Part shown: positions 21,373 through 31,671 of the stretch, piece after piece
Numbering within the stretch: the stretch's first letter is position 1
Layout of the letters: each line of letters opens with the position of its first letter
Assembly: GCF_023952475.1 (NCBI RefSeq)
Contig: NZ_JALHRX010000010.1
Coordinates: 124,001 to 188,000, forward strand
Direction of reading: 5' to 3'
DNA: 64,000 bases
Source: Cupriavidus sp. WGlv3
Lineage (GTDB): Bacteria > Pseudomonadota > Gammaproteobacteria > Burkholderiales > Burkholderiaceae
The notes under the pieces: model-generated
The model's database searches: none
Seen by the model: only the letters and a program-made list of their open reading frames with translations
What the model was told of the DNA's origin: nothing
Position numbers and translations under genes: made by a program

Positions 21373-23265
21373 ATGACGGCAAGCCATGCCGTGCATGCCC
21401 GTTCGCTGGCCGACCCCGAGGGGTTCTGGGCCGAACAGGCGGCACGCATCGACTGGGAAACCCCGTTCAGCCAGGTGCTCGACAACAGCCGCGCACCCTT
21501 CACGCGCTGGTTCGTCGGCGGGCGCACCAACCTGTGCCACAACGCGGTCGACCGCCACCTGCCGGCCCGTGCCAGCCAGCCGGCGCTGCACTGGGTCTCG
21601 ACCGAGACCGACCAGGCCCGCAGCCTTACCTACGCCGAGCTGCACGACGAGGTCAGCCGCATGGCGGCGATCCTGCAGCAACTGGGCGTGCAGCGGGGCG
21701 ACCGGGTGCTGATCTACATGCCAATGATCCCCGAAGCCGCCTTCGCCATGCTGGCGTGCGCGCGCATCGGCGCGATCCATTCGGTGGTGTTCGGCGGCTT
21801 CGCTTCGGTCAGCCTGGCCGCGCGCATCGAGGATGCCCGGCCGCGCGTGGTGGTCAGCGCCGACGCCGGTTCGCGCGCGGGCAAGGTGGTGCCGTACAAG
21901 CCGCTGCTGGATGAGGCTCTCCGGCTGTCGTCGCACCAGCCCGAGAAGGTGTTGCTGGTGGACCGGCAGCTGGCGGACATGCCTCGCACCGCCGGTCGCG
22001 ACGAAGACTACGCGGCGTGGCGCGAGCGCGTCGCCGGCGTGCAGGTGCCGTGCGTGTGGCTGGAGTCGGGCGAACCGTCCTATGTGCTCTATACCTCGGG
22101 CACCACCGGCAAGCCCAAGGGCGTGCAGCGCGATACCGGCGGCTATGCGGTCGCACTGGCCACGTCGATGGAATACATCTTCTGCGGCAAGGCCGGCGAC
22201 ACCATGTTCACCGCGTCGGACATCGGCTGGGTGGTGGGGCACAGCTATATCGTCTATGGCCCGCTGCTGGCCGGCATGGCCACGCTGATGTATGAGGGCA
22301 CGCCGATCCGGCCCGACGGCGGCATCCTGTGGCGCCTGGTCGAGCAATACCGGGTCAACCTGATGTTCAGCGCCCCGACCGCGATCCGCGTGCTGAAGAA
22401 GCAGGACCCGGCATGGCTGACGCGCTACGACCTGTCCAGCCTGCGCCTGCTGTTCCTGGCCGGCGAGCCGCTCGACGAGCCGACCGCGCGCTGGATCCAG
22501 GATGGCCTGGGCAAGCCGGTGGTCGACAACTACTGGCAGACCGAATCCGGCTGGCCCATCATCGCGATCCAGCGCGGCCTCGAGGCGCTGCCGCCCAAGC
22601 TCGGCTCGCCCGGCGTGCCGGCCTACGGCTATGACCTGAAGATCGTCGACGAGAACACCGGCGCCGAATGCCCGCCCGGGCAGAAGGGCGTGGTCGCCAT
22701 CGACGGCCCGCTGCCGCCTGGGTGCATGAGCACGGTGTGGGGCGACGATGACCGCTTCGTGCGCACCTATTGGCAGGCGGTGCCGAACCGACTGTGCTAT
22801 TCGACCTTCGACTGGGGCGTGCGCGATGCCGACGGCTACGTCTTTATCCTGGGGCGCACCGACGACGTGATCAACGTCGCCGGCCACCGGCTGGGCACGC
22901 GCGAGATCGAGGAAAGCCTGTCGTCCAGCGCCGCCGTGGCCGAGGTGGCCGTGGTGGGCGTGCAGGACACGCTCAAGGGGCAGGTGGCGATGGCGTTCTG
23001 CATCGCCCGCGATCCGGCGCGCACGGCCACGCCGGAGGCGCGGCTGGCGCTGGAGGGCGAACTGATGAAGACGGTCGAGCAACAACTGGGCGCGGTGGCG
23101 CGCCCGGCGCGCGTGTTGTTCGTCAATGCGCTGCCGAAGACGCGTTCCGGCAAGCTGCTGCGGCGCGCCATGCAGGCCGTGGCCGAAGGTCGCGACCCGG
23201 GCGACCTGACCACCATCGAGGATCCGGGCGCGCTGGAACAGCTGCAGGCCGCGTTGAAAGGCTAG
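21373..23265 (+). CDS. prpE: Propionyl-CoA synthetase
   Basis: A 630-residue AMP-forming acyl-CoA synthetase that activates propionate to propionyl-CoA. The P-loop-like adenylation motif is YTSGTTGKPKGVQRDTGGYA. Later come DNYWQTESGWPI, the hinge region GRTDDVINVAGHRLGT, and the C-terminal acetylatable Lys in TRSGKLLRRAM. The N-terminal ACAS_N domain and length match PrpE rather than acetate Acs. The ATG at 21373 follows GGAGGAGA; the frame is open to 21322 but without a ribosome site. No other prp genes are nearby. The catabolic cluster starts 173 bp downstream from its own promoter. Confidence 0.9.
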   Translation: MTASHAVHARSLADPEGFWAEQAARIDWETPFSQVLDNSRAPFTRWFVGGRTNLCHNAVDRHLPARASQPALHWVSTETDQARSLTYAELHDEVSRMAAILQQLGVQRGDRVLIYMPMIPEAAFAMLACARIGAIHSVVFGGFASVSLAARIEDARPRVVVSADAGSRAGKVVPYKPLLDEALRLSSHQPEKVLLVDRQLADMPRTAGRDEDYAAWRERVAGVQVPCVWLESGEPSYVLYTSGTTGKPKGVQRDTGGYAVALATSMEYIFCGKAGDTMFTASDIGWVVGHSYIVYGPLLAGMATLMYEGTPIRPDGGILWRLVEQYRVNLMFSAPTAIRVLKKQDPAWLTRYDLSSLRLLFLAGEPLDEPTARWIQDGLGKPVVDNYWQTESGWPIIAIQRGLEALPPKLGSPGVPAYGYDLKIVDENTGAECPPGQKGVVAIDGPLPPGCMSTVWGDDDRFVRTYWQAVPNRLCYSTFDWGVRDADGYVFILGRTDDVINVAGHRLGTREIEESLSSSAAVAEVAVVGVQDTLKGQVAMAFCIARDPARTATPEARLALEGELMKTVEQQLGAVARPARVLFVNALPKTRSGKLLRRAMQAVAEGRDPGDLTTIEDPGALEQLQAALKG

Positions 23266-23311
23266 CGGGCAGGGCGATGGGGTGCCGCGCACGGCACACC
23301 GCATTGCCGCC

Positions 23312-23357
23312 TTGCCATCGGTCGTGATGCAGTCTAATATTTGAAGCATAAAATATT
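23312..23357 (+). promoter_or_regulatory. Sigma70 promoter overlapped by an AT-rich palindrome
   Basis: TTGCCA (23312-23317) and TAATAT (23335-23340) are spaced by 17 bp. The -10 element runs into an inverted repeat, AATATTT (23336-23342) and AAATATT (23351-23357), with 8 bp between. The predicted start point falls inside the repeat, which is where a repressor operator is expected. It drives the seven-gene CoA cluster starting at 23439. Confidence 0.55.
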
Positions 23358-23438
23358 TAATCTTGATCTAGATGGCGGTGTAGTCCGGGACGGTGCGCGA
23401 TATGCGGCGCGCCCGGCACAGCCGGCAGGAGGCAACAG

Positions 23439-25793
23439 ATGCGCGTGCTTTGTATTGGCGGAGGCCCCGCCGGCCTGTACTTCGGCCTGCTGATGAAGCT
23501 GCAGGATCCGGCCAACGAGGTCATCGTGGTCGAGCGCAACCGGCCCTACGACACCTTCGGCTGGGGCGTGGTGTTTTCGGACGCCACCATGGACAACCTG
23601 AAGCAAGCCGACCCGGCCAGCGCCAGCGAGATCAACGCCGCCTTCAACCACTGGGACGATATCGACATCCATATCGGCGGGCGCACCATCCGCTCGGGCG
23701 GCCACGGCTTTATCGGCATCGGCCGCAAGCGCCTGCTGAACATCCTGCAGGCGCGTTGCGAAGCGCTCGGGGTGAAGCTGGTGTTCGAGACCGATGTGTC
23801 CGACGACCAGGCGCTGGCGATGCAATACCAGGCCGACCTGGTGGTCGCGTCGGACGGCCTGAACAGCCGTATCCGCACGCGCTATGCCGACACCTTCCGG
23901 CCGGATATCGATACGCGCCAGTGCCGCTTTGTCTGGCTGGGCACGCACAAACTGTTCGATGCCTTCACCTTTGCCTTCGAGAAGACCGAGCACGGCTGGT
24001 TCCAGGCGCATGCCTACCGCTTCGACGACAACACCTCGACCTTTATCGTCGAGACGCCCGAATCGGTGTGGCAAGCCGCCGGCATCGACGCGATGAGCCA
24101 GGAAGAGGGCGTGGCGTACTGCGAGAAACTGTTCGCGCGCCACCTCGACGGCAACAAGCTGATCACCAATGCGTCGCACCTGCGCGGCTCGGCGATCTGG
24201 ATCCGCTTCCCGCGCGTGATCTGCCGGCAGTGGGTGCACTGGAACACGTTGCCTGACGGCCGCCGCGTGCCCGTGGTGCTGATGGGCGATGCCGCGCACA
24301 CCGCGCATTTCTCGATCGGCTCCGGCACCAAGCTGGCGCTCGAGGATGCCATCGACCTGGCCGAAGAGATCCGCGGCAGCGGCCACGACGGCCTGCCCGA
24401 TGCGCTGGCGCGCTACGAAGCCACGCGCGGCGTGGAAGTGCTGAAGATCCAGAACGCGGCGCGCAACTCGACCGAGTGGTTCGAGAACGTCGAGCGTTAT
24501 GCCGGCAGCCTGCCGCCGGAACAGTTCGCCTATTCGCTGCTGACGCGCTCGCAACGGATCTCGCACGAGAACCTGCGCGTGCGCGATGCCGGCTATGTGG
24601 CGCAGTTCGAGCACTGGCTGGCGCAGCAGGCCGGCGTGCCGGCAGAGAGCCTGCAATTGCGGGCGCACCAGCCGTGGCCGCCGATGTTCACGCCGTTCCG
24701 GCTGCGCGGCGTCACGCTCAAGAACCGCGTGGTGGTGTCACCGATGGCGATGTATTCCTGCACCGACGGCGTGCCGGGCGACTTCCATTTGGTCCACCTG
24801 GGGTCGCGCGCGCTCGGCGGCGCCGGCATGGTGGTGGCGGAAATGACCTGCGTCTCGCCCGATGCGCGCATCACGCCGGGCTGCCCGGGCTTGTGGAACG
24901 ATGAACAGCGTGACGCATGGAAGCGCATCGTCGATTTCGTCCATGCCAGCAGCGATGCCCGCATCGCCATGCAGATCGGCCACTCCGGCCGCAAGGGCTC
25001 GACGCAGCTCGGCTGGGAAGCGATGGACCATCCTCTGCCGCAGGGCAACTGGCCGGTGATTTCGGCCTCTCCGCTGCCGTACCTGCCAGGCGAATCGCAG
25101 ACGCCGCGCGCGATGACGCGCGCCGACATGGACCGTGTGCGCGACGATTTCGTCGCCAGCGCGCGGCGCGCGGCCGAGGCCGGCTTCGACTGGCTCGAGC
25201 TGCACTGCGCGCACGGCTACCTGCTGTCGAGTTTTATCTCGCCGCTGACCAATACGCGTGACGACGAATACGGCGGTTCGCTGGCCGCGCGGCTGCGCTA
25301 TCCGCTCGAGGTGTTTGCCGCGGTGCGCGCGGTGTGGCCGCAGGACAAGCCGATGTCGGTACGCATCTCCGCGCATGACTGGGTCGAGGGCGGCATTACG
25401 CCCGATGATGCGGTCGAGATCGCGCGCGCCTTCAAGGCCGCGGGCGCCGACATGATCGACTGCTCGTCGGGCCAGGTCAGCCCCGACCAGGCGCCGGTCT
25501 ACGGCCGCATGTACCAGACCCCGTTCGCCGACCGCATCCGCAACGAGGCCGGCATCGCCACCATCGCGGTGGGCGCCATCTTTGAGGCGGACCACGTCGA
25601 CTCGATCATCGCCGCCGGCCGCGCCGACCTGTGCGCGATCGCGCGGCCGCACCTGGCCAACCCGGCGTGGACGCTGCAGGAAGCGGCGCGCATCGGCTAC
25701 CGGGATATCGCCTGGCCCAAGCAATATCTGGCGGGCAAGCGACAACTGGAAACCAATCTCCAACGCGCCGCGGCGCAGGAGAAGCAGGCATGA
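23439..25793 (+). CDS. 2-Aminobenzoyl-CoA monooxygenase/reductase-like flavoenzyme
   Basis: A 784-residue fusion of two flavoproteins. Residues 1-400 are a class A FAD monooxygenase (GGGPAG near 7-12, [40 protein letters not shown]). From about 416 it is an Old Yellow Enzyme-type FMN reductase ([37 protein letters not shown]). This architecture is known from 2-aminobenzoyl-CoA monooxygenase/reductase and salicylyl-CoA 5-hydroxylase. The first hydroxylates and then reduces the ring of the aryl-CoA. The neighbours (aryl-CoA ligase, beta-oxidation-type enzymes, RidA) favour 2-aminobenzoyl-CoA. AGGAGG precedes the ATG. Its TGA overlaps the next ATG. Substrate choice is inference. Confidence 0.85.
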   Translation: MRVLCIGGGPAGLYFGLLMKLQDPANEVIVVERNRPYDTFGWGVVFSDATMDNLKQADPASASEINAAFNHWDDIDIHIGGRTIRSGGHGFIGIGRKRLLNILQARCEALGVKLVFETDVSDDQALAMQYQADLVVASDGLNSRIRTRYADTFRPDIDTRQCRFVWLGTHKLFDAFTFAFEKTEHGWFQAHAYRFDDNTSTFIVETPESVWQAAGIDAMSQEEGVAYCEKLFARHLDGNKLITNASHLRGSAIWIRFPRVICRQWVHWNTLPDGRRVPVVLMGDAAHTAHFSIGSGTKLALEDAIDLAEEIRGSGHDGLPDALARYEATRGVEVLKIQNAARNSTEWFENVERYAGSLPPEQFAYSLLTRSQRISHENLRVRDAGYVAQFEHWLAQQAGVPAESLQLRAHQPWPPMFTPFRLRGVTLKNRVVVSPMAMYSCTDGVPGDFHLVHLGSRALGGAGMVVAEMTCVSPDARITPGCPGLWNDEQRDAWKRIVDFVHASSDARIAMQIGHSGRKGSTQLGWEAMDHPLPQGNWPVISASPLPYLPGESQTPRAMTRADMDRVRDDFVASARRAAEAGFDWLELHCAHGYLLSSFISPLTNTRDDEYGGSLAARLRYPLEVFAAVRAVWPQDKPMSVRISAHDWVEGGITPDDAVEIARAFKAAGADMIDCSSGQVSPDQAPVYGRMYQTPFADRIRNEAGIATIAVGAIFEADHVDSIIAAGRADLCAIARPHLANPAWTLQEAARIGYRDIAWPKQYLAGKRQLETNLQRAAAQEKQA

Positions 25794-26593
25794 GCGGCAA
25801 CACGGCAACCCTGGCCGGCCGGCACGCGCTGGTCACCGGCGGCGGGCGCGGTATCGGCGCGGCGATCGCGCGGCGGCTGCTGGCCGATGGCGCCAGCGTC
25901 ACGCTGCTGGGGCGCGATGCCGGCACGCTGCAGGCAACGGTGCAGGCGCTGCGCGGGCAGGCCCCGGCAGGCGCCGCGGTTTCGTATGTCACGGCCGATA
26001 TTGCCGATGCCGACAGCGTTGCGCGTGCCTTTGCCACGGCCACGGAACAGGCCGGCAGGATCGCGATGCTGGTCAACAACGCCGGGCAGGCGCACAGCGC
26101 ACCATTCCTGAAGACCGATGCCGCGCTGTGGCAGCGCATGCTCGACGTCAACCTGACCGGCACCTTCCTGTGCACGCAGGCGGCGCTGCCGGCGATGCTC
26201 GACGCAGGCTGGGGCCGCATCGTCAACGTGGCCAGCACCGCGGGGCTGATCGGCTATGGCTACGTCAGCGCCTACTGCGCCGCCAAGCACGGCGTGATCG
26301 GCCTGACCCGCGCGCTCGCGCTGGAAACCGCGGCCAGGGGCGTGACCGTCAACGCGGTATGCCCGGGCTATACCGAAACCGACATCGTGCGCGACGCGGT
26401 CGCCAATATCGTCGGCAAGACCGGCCGCACGGAGGAACAGGCGCGCGCCGAACTGGCCGCGCGCAATCCGCAGCGCCGGCTGGTGCAGCCCGACGAAGTG
26501 GCCGACGCGGTGGCCTGGCTGTGCCAGCCGTCCGCCGCGGCAATCACCGGCCAGGCGATCCCCGTCGCCGGCGGCGAAGTGATGGCGGGCTGA
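25790..26593 (+). CDS. Short-chain dehydrogenase/reductase of the CoA cluster
   Basis: A 267-residue classical SDR. The NAD(P) glycine motif is TGGGRGIG (about residues 18-25), NNAG is present, and the catalytic triad lies in the Ser of [11 protein letters not shown] and YCAAKHG (Tyr and Lys). In this cluster it most likely acts as the 3-hydroxyacyl-CoA dehydrogenase of a beta-oxidation-like sequence after ring reduction. Start ATG 25790 overlaps the stop of the monooxygenase gene (ATGA). A 34-bp gap precedes the next gene. Exact substrate unknown. Confidence 0.82.
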   Translation: MSGNTATLAGRHALVTGGGRGIGAAIARRLLADGASVTLLGRDAGTLQATVQALRGQAPAGAAVSYVTADIADADSVARAFATATEQAGRIAMLVNNAGQAHSAPFLKTDAALWQRMLDVNLTGTFLCTQAALPAMLDAGWGRIVNVASTAGLIGYGYVSAYCAAKHGVIGLTRALALETAARGVTVNAVCPGYTETDIVRDAVANIVGKTGRTEEQARAELAARNPQRRLVQPDEVADAVAWLCQPSAAAITGQAIPVAGGEVMAG

Positions 26594-26627
26594 AGCACAC
26601 TGACTGCAGCAGACAACGAGAGAACCC

Positions 26628-27479
26628 ATGACAGAGATCGCACTCGACATGCGCCACCACAAGCGCAGCTTTGCCGGCTACCAGGCCGAGCATTTCCTGT
26701 GGTCGGTGTCCGCCGACGGCAAGGTCGGCACCGTGACGCTGAACCGGCCCGAACGCAAGAACCCGCTGACCTTCGATTCCTACGCCGAGCTGCGCGACCT
26801 GTTCCGCGGCCTGTGCTACGCCAGCGACATCAAGGCGGTGGTGGTGACCGGCGCCGGCGGCAACTATTGCTCGGGCGGTGACGTGCACGAGATCATCGGC
26901 CCGCTGACGCGCATGTCGATGCCCGAGTTGCTCGACTTCACGCGCATGACCGGCGACCTGGTCAAGGCGATGCGCGCGTGCCCGCAGCCGGTGGTGAGCG
27001 CGGTCGACGGCATCTGCGCCGGCGCCGGCGCGATGATGGCGCTGGCTTCCGACATGCGCCTGGGCACGGCGCAGGCCAAGACCGCATTCCTGTTCACGCG
27101 CGTCGGCCTGGCCGGTGCCGACATGGGCGCGTGCACGCTGCTGCCGCGGGTGATAGGGCAGGGCCGTGCCAGCGAGCTGCTCTACACCGGCCGCTCGATG
27201 AGCGCCGAGGAAGGGCTGCAGTGGGGCTTCTTCAACGCGCTGCATCCGTCCGAAGCGGTGCTGGCGCAGGCGCAGGCGCTCGCCGCGCAACTGGCCGCCG
27301 GCCCCACCTTCGCCCACGGCGTGACCAAGAAGCTGCTGCACCAGGAATGGAACATGGGCCTGGACGAGGCCATCGAGGCCGAGGCCGAGGCGCAGGCGAT
27401 CTGCATGCAGACGCGCGATTTCCGTCGCGCCTACGAGGCCTTCGTCGCCAAGACCAGGCCGGTGTTCGAAGGGGACTGA
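26628..27479 (+). CDS. Enoyl-CoA hydratase/isomerase family protein
   Basis: A 283-residue crotonase-fold protein. The oxyanion-hole segments are visible as [19 protein letters not shown] and [22 protein letters not shown]. In canonical hydratases two glutamates activate water. Here the region after [19 protein letters not shown] has Asp-Met rather than an obvious second Glu, so hydratase versus other crotonase chemistry is open. It belongs to the CoA catabolic operon between the SDR and the acyl-CoA dehydrogenase, 5 bp before the latter. The likely role is hydration or ring hydrolysis of a cyclic enoyl-CoA. Confidence 0.8.
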   Translation: MTEIALDMRHHKRSFAGYQAEHFLWSVSADGKVGTVTLNRPERKNPLTFDSYAELRDLFRGLCYASDIKAVVVTGAGGNYCSGGDVHEIIGPLTRMSMPELLDFTRMTGDLVKAMRACPQPVVSAVDGICAGAGAMMALASDMRLGTAQAKTAFLFTRVGLAGADMGACTLLPRVIGQGRASELLYTGRSMSAEEGLQWGFFNALHPSEAVLAQAQALAAQLAAGPTFAHGVTKKLLHQEWNMGLDEAIEAEAEAQAICMQTRDFRRAYEAFVAKTRPVFEGD

Positions 27480-27484
27480 GCGCC

Positions 27485-28654
27485 ATGTCCGACAAGACCT
27501 TCCTCGATCTGCCGCTGTTCGACGACGCCCACCGCGCGCTGGAGCGCGAACTCGACGCATGGTGCGGGCAACACCTGCGGGTCGACCACAGCGATACCGA
27601 CGCCGCGTGCCGCGCGCTGGTGCGGCAACTGGGCGAGGCCGGCTGGCTGCGCTATTGCGTGCCGGCCACGCATGGCGGCGCGCTGCCGGCGCTGGATTCG
27701 CGCTCGCTGTGCCTGCTGCGCGAGACGCTCGCGCGCCATGACGGCCTGGCCGATTTTGCCTTTGCCATGCAGGGGCTGGGCTCCGGGGCGATCTCGCTGG
27801 CGGGCAGCGACGCGCTGCGCGCGCGCTACCTGCCGCGCGTGGCGCGCGGCGAGGCGATCGCGGCGTTCGCGCTGTCGGAACCCGATGCCGGCTCGGATGT
27901 CGCCGCGATGCAATGCAGCGCGCGGCTGTCGGAAGACGGCAGCCACTATGTGGTCGATGGCGCCAAGACCTGGATCTCGAACGGCGGCATCGCCGACTTC
28001 TACTGCGTGTTCGTGCGCACCGGCGAGGCCCCCGGCGCGCGCGGCATCACCGCGCTGGTGATCGACGCCGACACCCCGGGCCTGACCATCGCCGAGCGCA
28101 TCGACGTAATCGCGCCGCATCCGCTGGCGACGCTGCGCTTCGACCAGTGCCGCGTGCCGGTGGGCAACCGGCTGGGCGAGGCGGGGCAGGGCTTCAAGGT
28201 GGCGATGATGACGCTCGATATCTTCCGCGCGTCGGTGGCGGCGGCGGCGCTGGGCTTCGGCCGCGCCGCGCTGGACGATGCGCTGGCGCGTGCCCGCACG
28301 CGGCCGATGTTCGGGGGGGTGCTGGCCGACCTGCAGCTGACCCAGGCCGCGATCGGCGACATGGCCACCGCCATCGACACCGCGGCGCTGCTGACCTACC
28401 GTGCGGCCTGGCTGCGCGATGTGAAGGGGCAGCGCACCACGCGCGAAGCGGCCATGGCCAAGATGGTCGCCACCGAGAACGCGCAGCAGGTGATCGACCG
28501 CGCGGTGCAGATGTTCGGCGGCCTCGGCGTCAAGGTCGGCACGCGCGTGGAAAGCCTGTACCGCGAGATCCGCTCGCTGCGGATCTATGAAGGCGCGACC
28601 GAAGTGCAGAAGCTGATCATCGCGCGCGAGACGCTGGCCGGACAGCAGGCCTGA
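27485..28654 (+). CDS. Acyl-CoA dehydrogenase
   Basis: A 389-residue FAD enzyme of normal length. Family motifs: [34 protein letters not shown], and the C-terminal [20 protein letters not shown] followed by [18 protein letters not shown], with the Glu of YEGATE in the usual catalytic-base place. It probably introduces a double bond into the alicyclic acyl-CoA formed by the upstream monooxygenase/reductase, passing electrons to ETF. Start ATG 27485 is 5 bp after the previous stop. Confidence 0.86.
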   Translation: MSDKTFLDLPLFDDAHRALERELDAWCGQHLRVDHSDTDAACRALVRQLGEAGWLRYCVPATHGGALPALDSRSLCLLRETLARHDGLADFAFAMQGLGSGAISLAGSDALRARYLPRVARGEAIAAFALSEPDAGSDVAAMQCSARLSEDGSHYVVDGAKTWISNGGIADFYCVFVRTGEAPGARGITALVIDADTPGLTIAERIDVIAPHPLATLRFDQCRVPVGNRLGEAGQGFKVAMMTLDIFRASVAAAALGFGRAALDDALARARTRPMFGGVLADLQLTQAAIGDMATAIDTAALLTYRAAWLRDVKGQRTTREAAMAKMVATENAQQVIDRAVQMFGGLGVKVGTRVESLYREIRSLRIYEGATEVQKLIIARETLAGQQA

Positions 28655-28723
28655 GCCCGGACCGTGCGCCCCCGCGCCACCCGCGAACTGCCGTACCGAT
28701 ACAGAGCAGACAGGAGACAAGCC

Positions 28724-30421
28724 ATGGCGACCACAGCCCACCTCGACACCTTCGCGCGCGACCGCCTGCCGCCGCAGGACCAGTGGCCGGTGTTCCGCTT
28801 CAATGCCGATACCGACTACCCTGAGCGCATCAATGCCGCGGTGGAGCTGGTCGACCGCCACGTGCGCGAGGGACGCGGCGAGCGCATCGCCATCCGCTAT
28901 CGTCGCGACGGCCGCGACGGCCGCATCGAGACCGTGACCTATGCACAGCTCGCCGCGCTGGTGAACCGCATCGCCCATGTGCTGGTCGAGGACATGCGGC
29001 TGGTGCCCGGCAACCGCGTGCTGCTGCGCGGCCCCAACAACCTGATGATGGCGGCCAGCTGGCTGGCCACGCTGAAGGCGGGCCTGGTGGCGGTGCCGAC
29101 CATGCCGCTGCTGCGCGCCAGGGAGCTCAAGCAGATCATCGACAAGGCGCAGGTGACCGCGGCGCTGTGCGATGTGCGGCTGCGCGACGAGCTCGACGCC
29201 AACCAGCAGGCCGGCGGCGACTGCCATTGCCCGAGCCTGGCCCAAACGCTGCATTTCAACGGCGAAGGCGAGGGCTCGCTGGAAGCGGCGCTGGCGGGCA
29301 AGCCGGACACCTTCGACGCCTGCGACACCGCCAGCGACGATGTCTGCCTGATCGCCTTTACCAGCGGCACCACCGGCCAGCCCAAGGGCACCATGCATTT
29401 CCACCGCGACGTGCTGGCCATGTGCGACCTGTTCCCGCGCCATGTGCTGCGCTCCGCGCCTGACGACATCTTCTGCGGTACGCCGCCGATCGCCTTCACC
29501 TTCGGGCTCGGCGGCATGCTGTGCTTCCCGTTGCGCATCGGCGCCAGCACGGTCCTGGCGGAGAAGCTCACGCCCGAAACGCTGCTTGAGCTGATCCACG
29601 ACTTCCGCGCCACCATCGTCTTCACCGCGCCCACCTTCTACCGGCAGATGGCGACGCTGGCGCCGCGCTTCGATATCTCCAGCCTGCGGCACAGTGTGTC
29701 GGCCGGCGAGGCGCTGCCCGACGCCACGCGGCAGAGCTGGAAGGCCGCCACTGGCATCGAGATGACCGATGGCATCGGCGGCACCGAGATGATGCACATC
29801 TTTATCTCGAGCGCCGGGGCCGAGGTCAGGCCGGGCGCGATCGGCAAGGTGGTGCCCGGCTACGTGGCGCAGATCGTCGACGAGGAGATGCGGCCGCTGC
29901 CGCTGGGCCAGGTCGGCAAGCTCGCGGTGCAGGGCCCGACCGGCTGCCGCTACCTGGACGACCCGCGCCAGGCCAACTATGTGAAGGCCGGCTGGAATCT
30001 GCCGGGCGATACCTTCGTCGCCGACGCGGACGGCTACTACTTCTACCAGGCGCGCTCCGACGACATGATCATCTCGGCCGGCTACAACATCGCCGGGCCG
30101 GAGGTGGAGAGCGCACTGATGCAGCACGAGGCGGTGGCCGAATGCGGCGTGGTCGGCGCGCCCGACGACGGCCGTGGCCAGGTGGTGATGGCCTACGTGG
30201 TGCTGCGCGAGGGCGTGGCCGCCGACGACGCCACCCGCACCGCGCTGCAGGACCACGTCAAGCGCCAGATCGCTCCGTACAAGTACCCGCGCCGCATCGA
30301 GTTCGTGCCGGCGCTGCCGCGTACCGAGACCGGCAAGCTGCAGCGCTTCCGGCTGCGCCAGATGGCGGAGCAGGGGCCGGCTGCAGGCAATGGCGGCAAG
30401 CCGAACCAGGGGCAGCCATGA
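28724..30421 (+). CDS. Benzoate-CoA ligase family protein, probable 2-aminobenzoate-CoA ligase
   Basis: A 565-residue AMP-forming aryl-CoA ligase. The adenylation motif reads [18 protein letters not shown], followed by [18 protein letters not shown], the acyl-binding [12 protein letters not shown], the hinge [19 protein letters not shown] and the C-terminal catalytic Lys in [14 protein letters not shown]. The length and benzoate-CoA ligase-like features fit activation of an aromatic acid. Anthranilate is the most likely substrate given the monooxygenase/reductase fusion in the same operon. The start is ATG 28724 behind AGGAG; the frame remains open upstream. Its TGA overlaps the ATG of the thioesterase gene. 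Confidence 0.82.
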   Translation: MATTAHLDTFARDRLPPQDQWPVFRFNADTDYPERINAAVELVDRHVREGRGERIAIRYRRDGRDGRIETVTYAQLAALVNRIAHVLVEDMRLVPGNRVLLRGPNNLMMAASWLATLKAGLVAVPTMPLLRARELKQIIDKAQVTAALCDVRLRDELDANQQAGGDCHCPSLAQTLHFNGEGEGSLEAALAGKPDTFDACDTASDDVCLIAFTSGTTGQPKGTMHFHRDVLAMCDLFPRHVLRSAPDDIFCGTPPIAFTFGLGGMLCFPLRIGASTVLAEKLTPETLLELIHDFRATIVFTAPTFYRQMATLAPRFDISSLRHSVSAGEALPDATRQSWKAATGIEMTDGIGGTEMMHIFISSAGAEVRPGAIGKVVPGYVAQIVDEEMRPLPLGQVGKLAVQGPTGCRYLDDPRQANYVKAGWNLPGDTFVADADGYYFYQARSDDMIISAGYNIAGPEVESALMQHEAVAECGVVGAPDDGRGQVVMAYVVLREGVAADDATRTALQDHVKRQIAPYKYPRRIEFVPALPRTETGKLQRFRLRQMAEQGPAAGNGGKPNQGQP

Positions 30422-30843
30422 GCGACGTGTTCCGCAATACCGTGCTGGTGCGCTTTAAGCACTGCGATGCCGCCGGCATCGTGTTCTATCCGCGCTACTT
30501 CGAGATGCTCAACGACCTGATCGAGGACTGGTTCGGCGAGGCGCTGGGCTGGCCGTTCGATGCCATGCATGGCGAGGGCCGCGCCGGCGTGCCGACGGCC
30601 GAGCTGGAGTGCCGCTTCCTCGCCCCCAGCCGGCTGGGCGAGGTGCTGACGCGCGAATTGCGGGTGCTGAAGCTGGGCCAGTCCAGCTTTACGCTGGCGG
30701 TTCGCTTTGCCGGCCCGCACGACGATACCCGCATGGAAGTGACGCAACGGCTGGTCTGCGTCGATACCGGCGCGATCGCGCCGCAGCCGCTGCCCGAATC
30801 CGTGCGCGAAGCCATGGCGCGCTACCTGGTCGCCGCGGCCTGA
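30418..30843 (+). CDS. Hotdog-fold acyl-CoA thioesterase (4HBT type)
   Basis: A 141-residue hotdog protein. The N-terminal motif [19 protein letters not shown] matches the 4-hydroxybenzoyl-CoA thioesterase family, with the catalytic Asp in HCDAAG. It probably rescues CoA from dead-end aryl-CoA or ring-reduced intermediates of the pathway; a thioesterase with this proposed role accompanies the 2-aminobenzoate cluster in Azoarcus. The start overlaps the ligase stop (ATGA), so translation is coupled. Substrate not determined. Confidence 0.83.
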   Translation: MSDVFRNTVLVRFKHCDAAGIVFYPRYFEMLNDLIEDWFGEALGWPFDAMHGEGRAGVPTAELECRFLAPSRLGEVLTRELRVLKLGQSSFTLAVRFAGPHDDTRMEVTQRLVCVDTGAIAPQPLPESVREAMARYLVAAA

Positions 30844-30903
30844 ACCCGGATTCCCATTGACCCATATTCCATTCACCCATACAAGCAACCACAGGGAAAC
30901 GAC

Positions 30904-31314
30904 ATGAAGATCCTGCAGCCGCCCGACTGGGCGCCGCCGCGCGGCTACGCCAATGGCATGATGACCGAGATGCAGGCCGGCAGCCGGCTGCTGTTCATCA
31001 GCGGCCAGATCGGCTGGAACAGCCAGTGCGAATTCGAGACCGACGACTTCGGCCTGCAGGTGGCGCAGGCGCTGCGCAACGTGGTCGCGGTGCTGGCGGC
31101 CGGCGAGGCGCGGCCGGAACATATCGCGCGCATGACCTGGTATGTGAAGGACAAGGCCGAATATGTCGGCGCCTATGGGGCGATCGGCGAGCATTACCGC
31201 GCCATCATCGGCCGCCACTTCCCGGCGATGACGGCGGTCGAGGTCGCCGACCTGGTCGAGCCGCGCGCCAAGGTGGAAATCGAGGTCACGGCGGTGGTAC
31301 CACCGCCGCGGTAA
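30904..31314 (+). CDS. RidA/YjgF-family protein (possible imine deaminase)
   Basis: A 136-residue member of the RidA superfamily. It has the typical RLLFISGQIGWN segment, a central DDFGLQVAQALRNVVAVL helix, and the C-terminal EPRAKVEIEVTAVVP with the Arg that hydrolyses enamine/imine substrates in active RidA proteins. As the last gene of the aminobenzoyl-CoA cluster it could speed release of ammonia from the 2-amino (enamine) intermediate. This is inference from context; such proteins also occur as general 2-aminoacrylate scavengers. No clear terminator follows. Confidence 0.82.
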   Translation: MKILQPPDWAPPRGYANGMMTEMQAGSRLLFISGQIGWNSQCEFETDDFGLQVAQALRNVVAVLAAGEARPEHIARMTWYVKDKAEYVGAYGAIGEHYRAIIGRHFPAMTAVEVADLVEPRAKVEIEVTAVVPPPR

Positions 31315-31413
31315 TCCTGCGGCGGCAGGTGCAACCGGGAATGCGAGGACGGACGGAGCGGCGGGCGCCGGCGCGGCAGGATTGCCGCCTGCCGCGCGCA
31401 AGTCCTTGAAAAC

Positions 31414-31442
31414 TTGAGAAATTGGGTGGCGCGGGATATAAT
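31414..31442 (+). promoter_or_regulatory. carA promoter
   Basis: TTGAGA (31414-31419) and TATAAT (31437-31442) are spaced by exactly 17 bp, a near-consensus sigma70 promoter. The transcript would start about 31449 and carry a leader of about 220 nt before carA. In the leader, GTGACGG (31539-31545) and CCGTCAC (31597-31603) are exact complements. The rest of the 357-bp gap from 31315 shows no gene. Confidence 0.7.
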
Positions 31443-31671
31443 TCGAAAGTTTCGCTTTCAGAACCCTTCACCCTAGCGCCTACCGCTTTCCACCTTCCGC
31501 CGCCCCCATCCGCGCCGCCATCGCCGTCTGCACCAAATGTGACGGGATGAGCATGTCGCGACCGGATCCGACCGCATCGGCGCAATGCCGCTGCCGCCGT
31601 CACGGATCCAGCCTGGGAGGCACGAGGCGTCGATTGGTCGGTCACGGGGTGAGTCCAGCAGGAGCCTACCC

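Noticed and set aside
27431..30256. A 941-codon minus-strand frame opposite the CoA operon
   Set aside because: It overlaps three well-supported genes and has no recognisable domain.
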